DNA of 64,000 bases from Paragordius varius (taxonomy: Eukaryota > Nematomorpha), in NCBI GenBank assembly GCA_964247055.1, contig OZ176056.1, positions 8,494,001 through 8,558,000 of the forward strand, given 5' to 3'. Shown one piece after another: positions 63,958 through 64,000 of the stretch; the first letter of the stretch is position 1; each line of letters opens with the position of its first letter. A program made the position numbers and the translations under genes. The notes under the pieces were generated by a model. It ran no database searches. It was not told where the DNA came from and saw only the letters and a list, made by a program, of their open reading frames with translations.

Positions 63958-64000
63958 ATTTTTAACCGATTAGCAAATTTTAAGGAAATTTTAACCGATT
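63958..64000. repeat. Satellite array 3, start (cut by window end)
   Basis: TTTTTAACCGATTAGCAAAT and a second monomer begin at the same relative position as the start of array 2, so a third unit follows beyond the window. Confidence 0.85.

Overview
The window is very AT-rich eukaryotic DNA, estimated by eye at about three quarters A+T. It has small exons, short to medium introns, many transposon remnants and long satellite arrays. The protein-coding traces are CNOT2, a GNL3/NUG1-type GTPase, MCM2 and a leucine-rich-repeat protein. The conserved part of CNOT2 is closest to the animal form, so an animal (possibly a parasite or another lineage with an AT-rich genome) is the best guess. The species cannot be named from the sequence.

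Region 1 (1-12.9 kb) holds one well-supported host gene on the + strand. It is a CCR4-NOT subunit 2 (CNOT2/NOT2) homologue with 14 recognisable exons whose splice phases all agree. Its introns are packed with small inverted-repeat elements from at least five families. One family carries tandem arrays of a 21-nt unit next to its ends.

Region 2 (12.9-23.5 kb) is a mixed stretch. It holds a possible ESCRT-III-like exon, the last two exons of a GNL3/NUG1-like GTPase on the - strand, three broken hAT transposase copies (two + and one -), and the 3' half of a non-LTR retrotransposon. The retrotransposon ends in a zinc-knuckle and restriction-like endonuclease domain of the R2-superfamily type.

Region 3 (23.5-64 kb) is a giant tandem duplication. 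The unit is a satellite array (about 31-nt monomer around TTTAACCGATTTTTAGCAAA) followed by a 15-17 kb block. Array 1 is at 23.46-24.3 kb, block A at 24.3-39.3 kb, array 2 at 39.3-47.1 kb, block B at 47.1-63.95 kb, and array 3 starts at 63.96 kb. A and B are nearly identical over long stretches. B carries a roughly 3-kb segment with an LRR gene that A has lost apart from its first 28 codons. A has a longer 18-nt minisatellite. Both blocks carry a dead MCM2 exon, a short unknown terminal exon that differs strongly between copies, a 3' fragment of the same LINE, strong hairpins, and inverted copies of a telomere-like plus double-hairpin motif. These inverted copies sit 8 kb (A) or 10.6 kb (B) apart and look like the ends of a large composite element.

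Apart from CNOT2, and perhaps the LRR gene of block B, I see no gene that is likely to be whole. The rest is repeats, remnants or unassigned AT-rich DNA.
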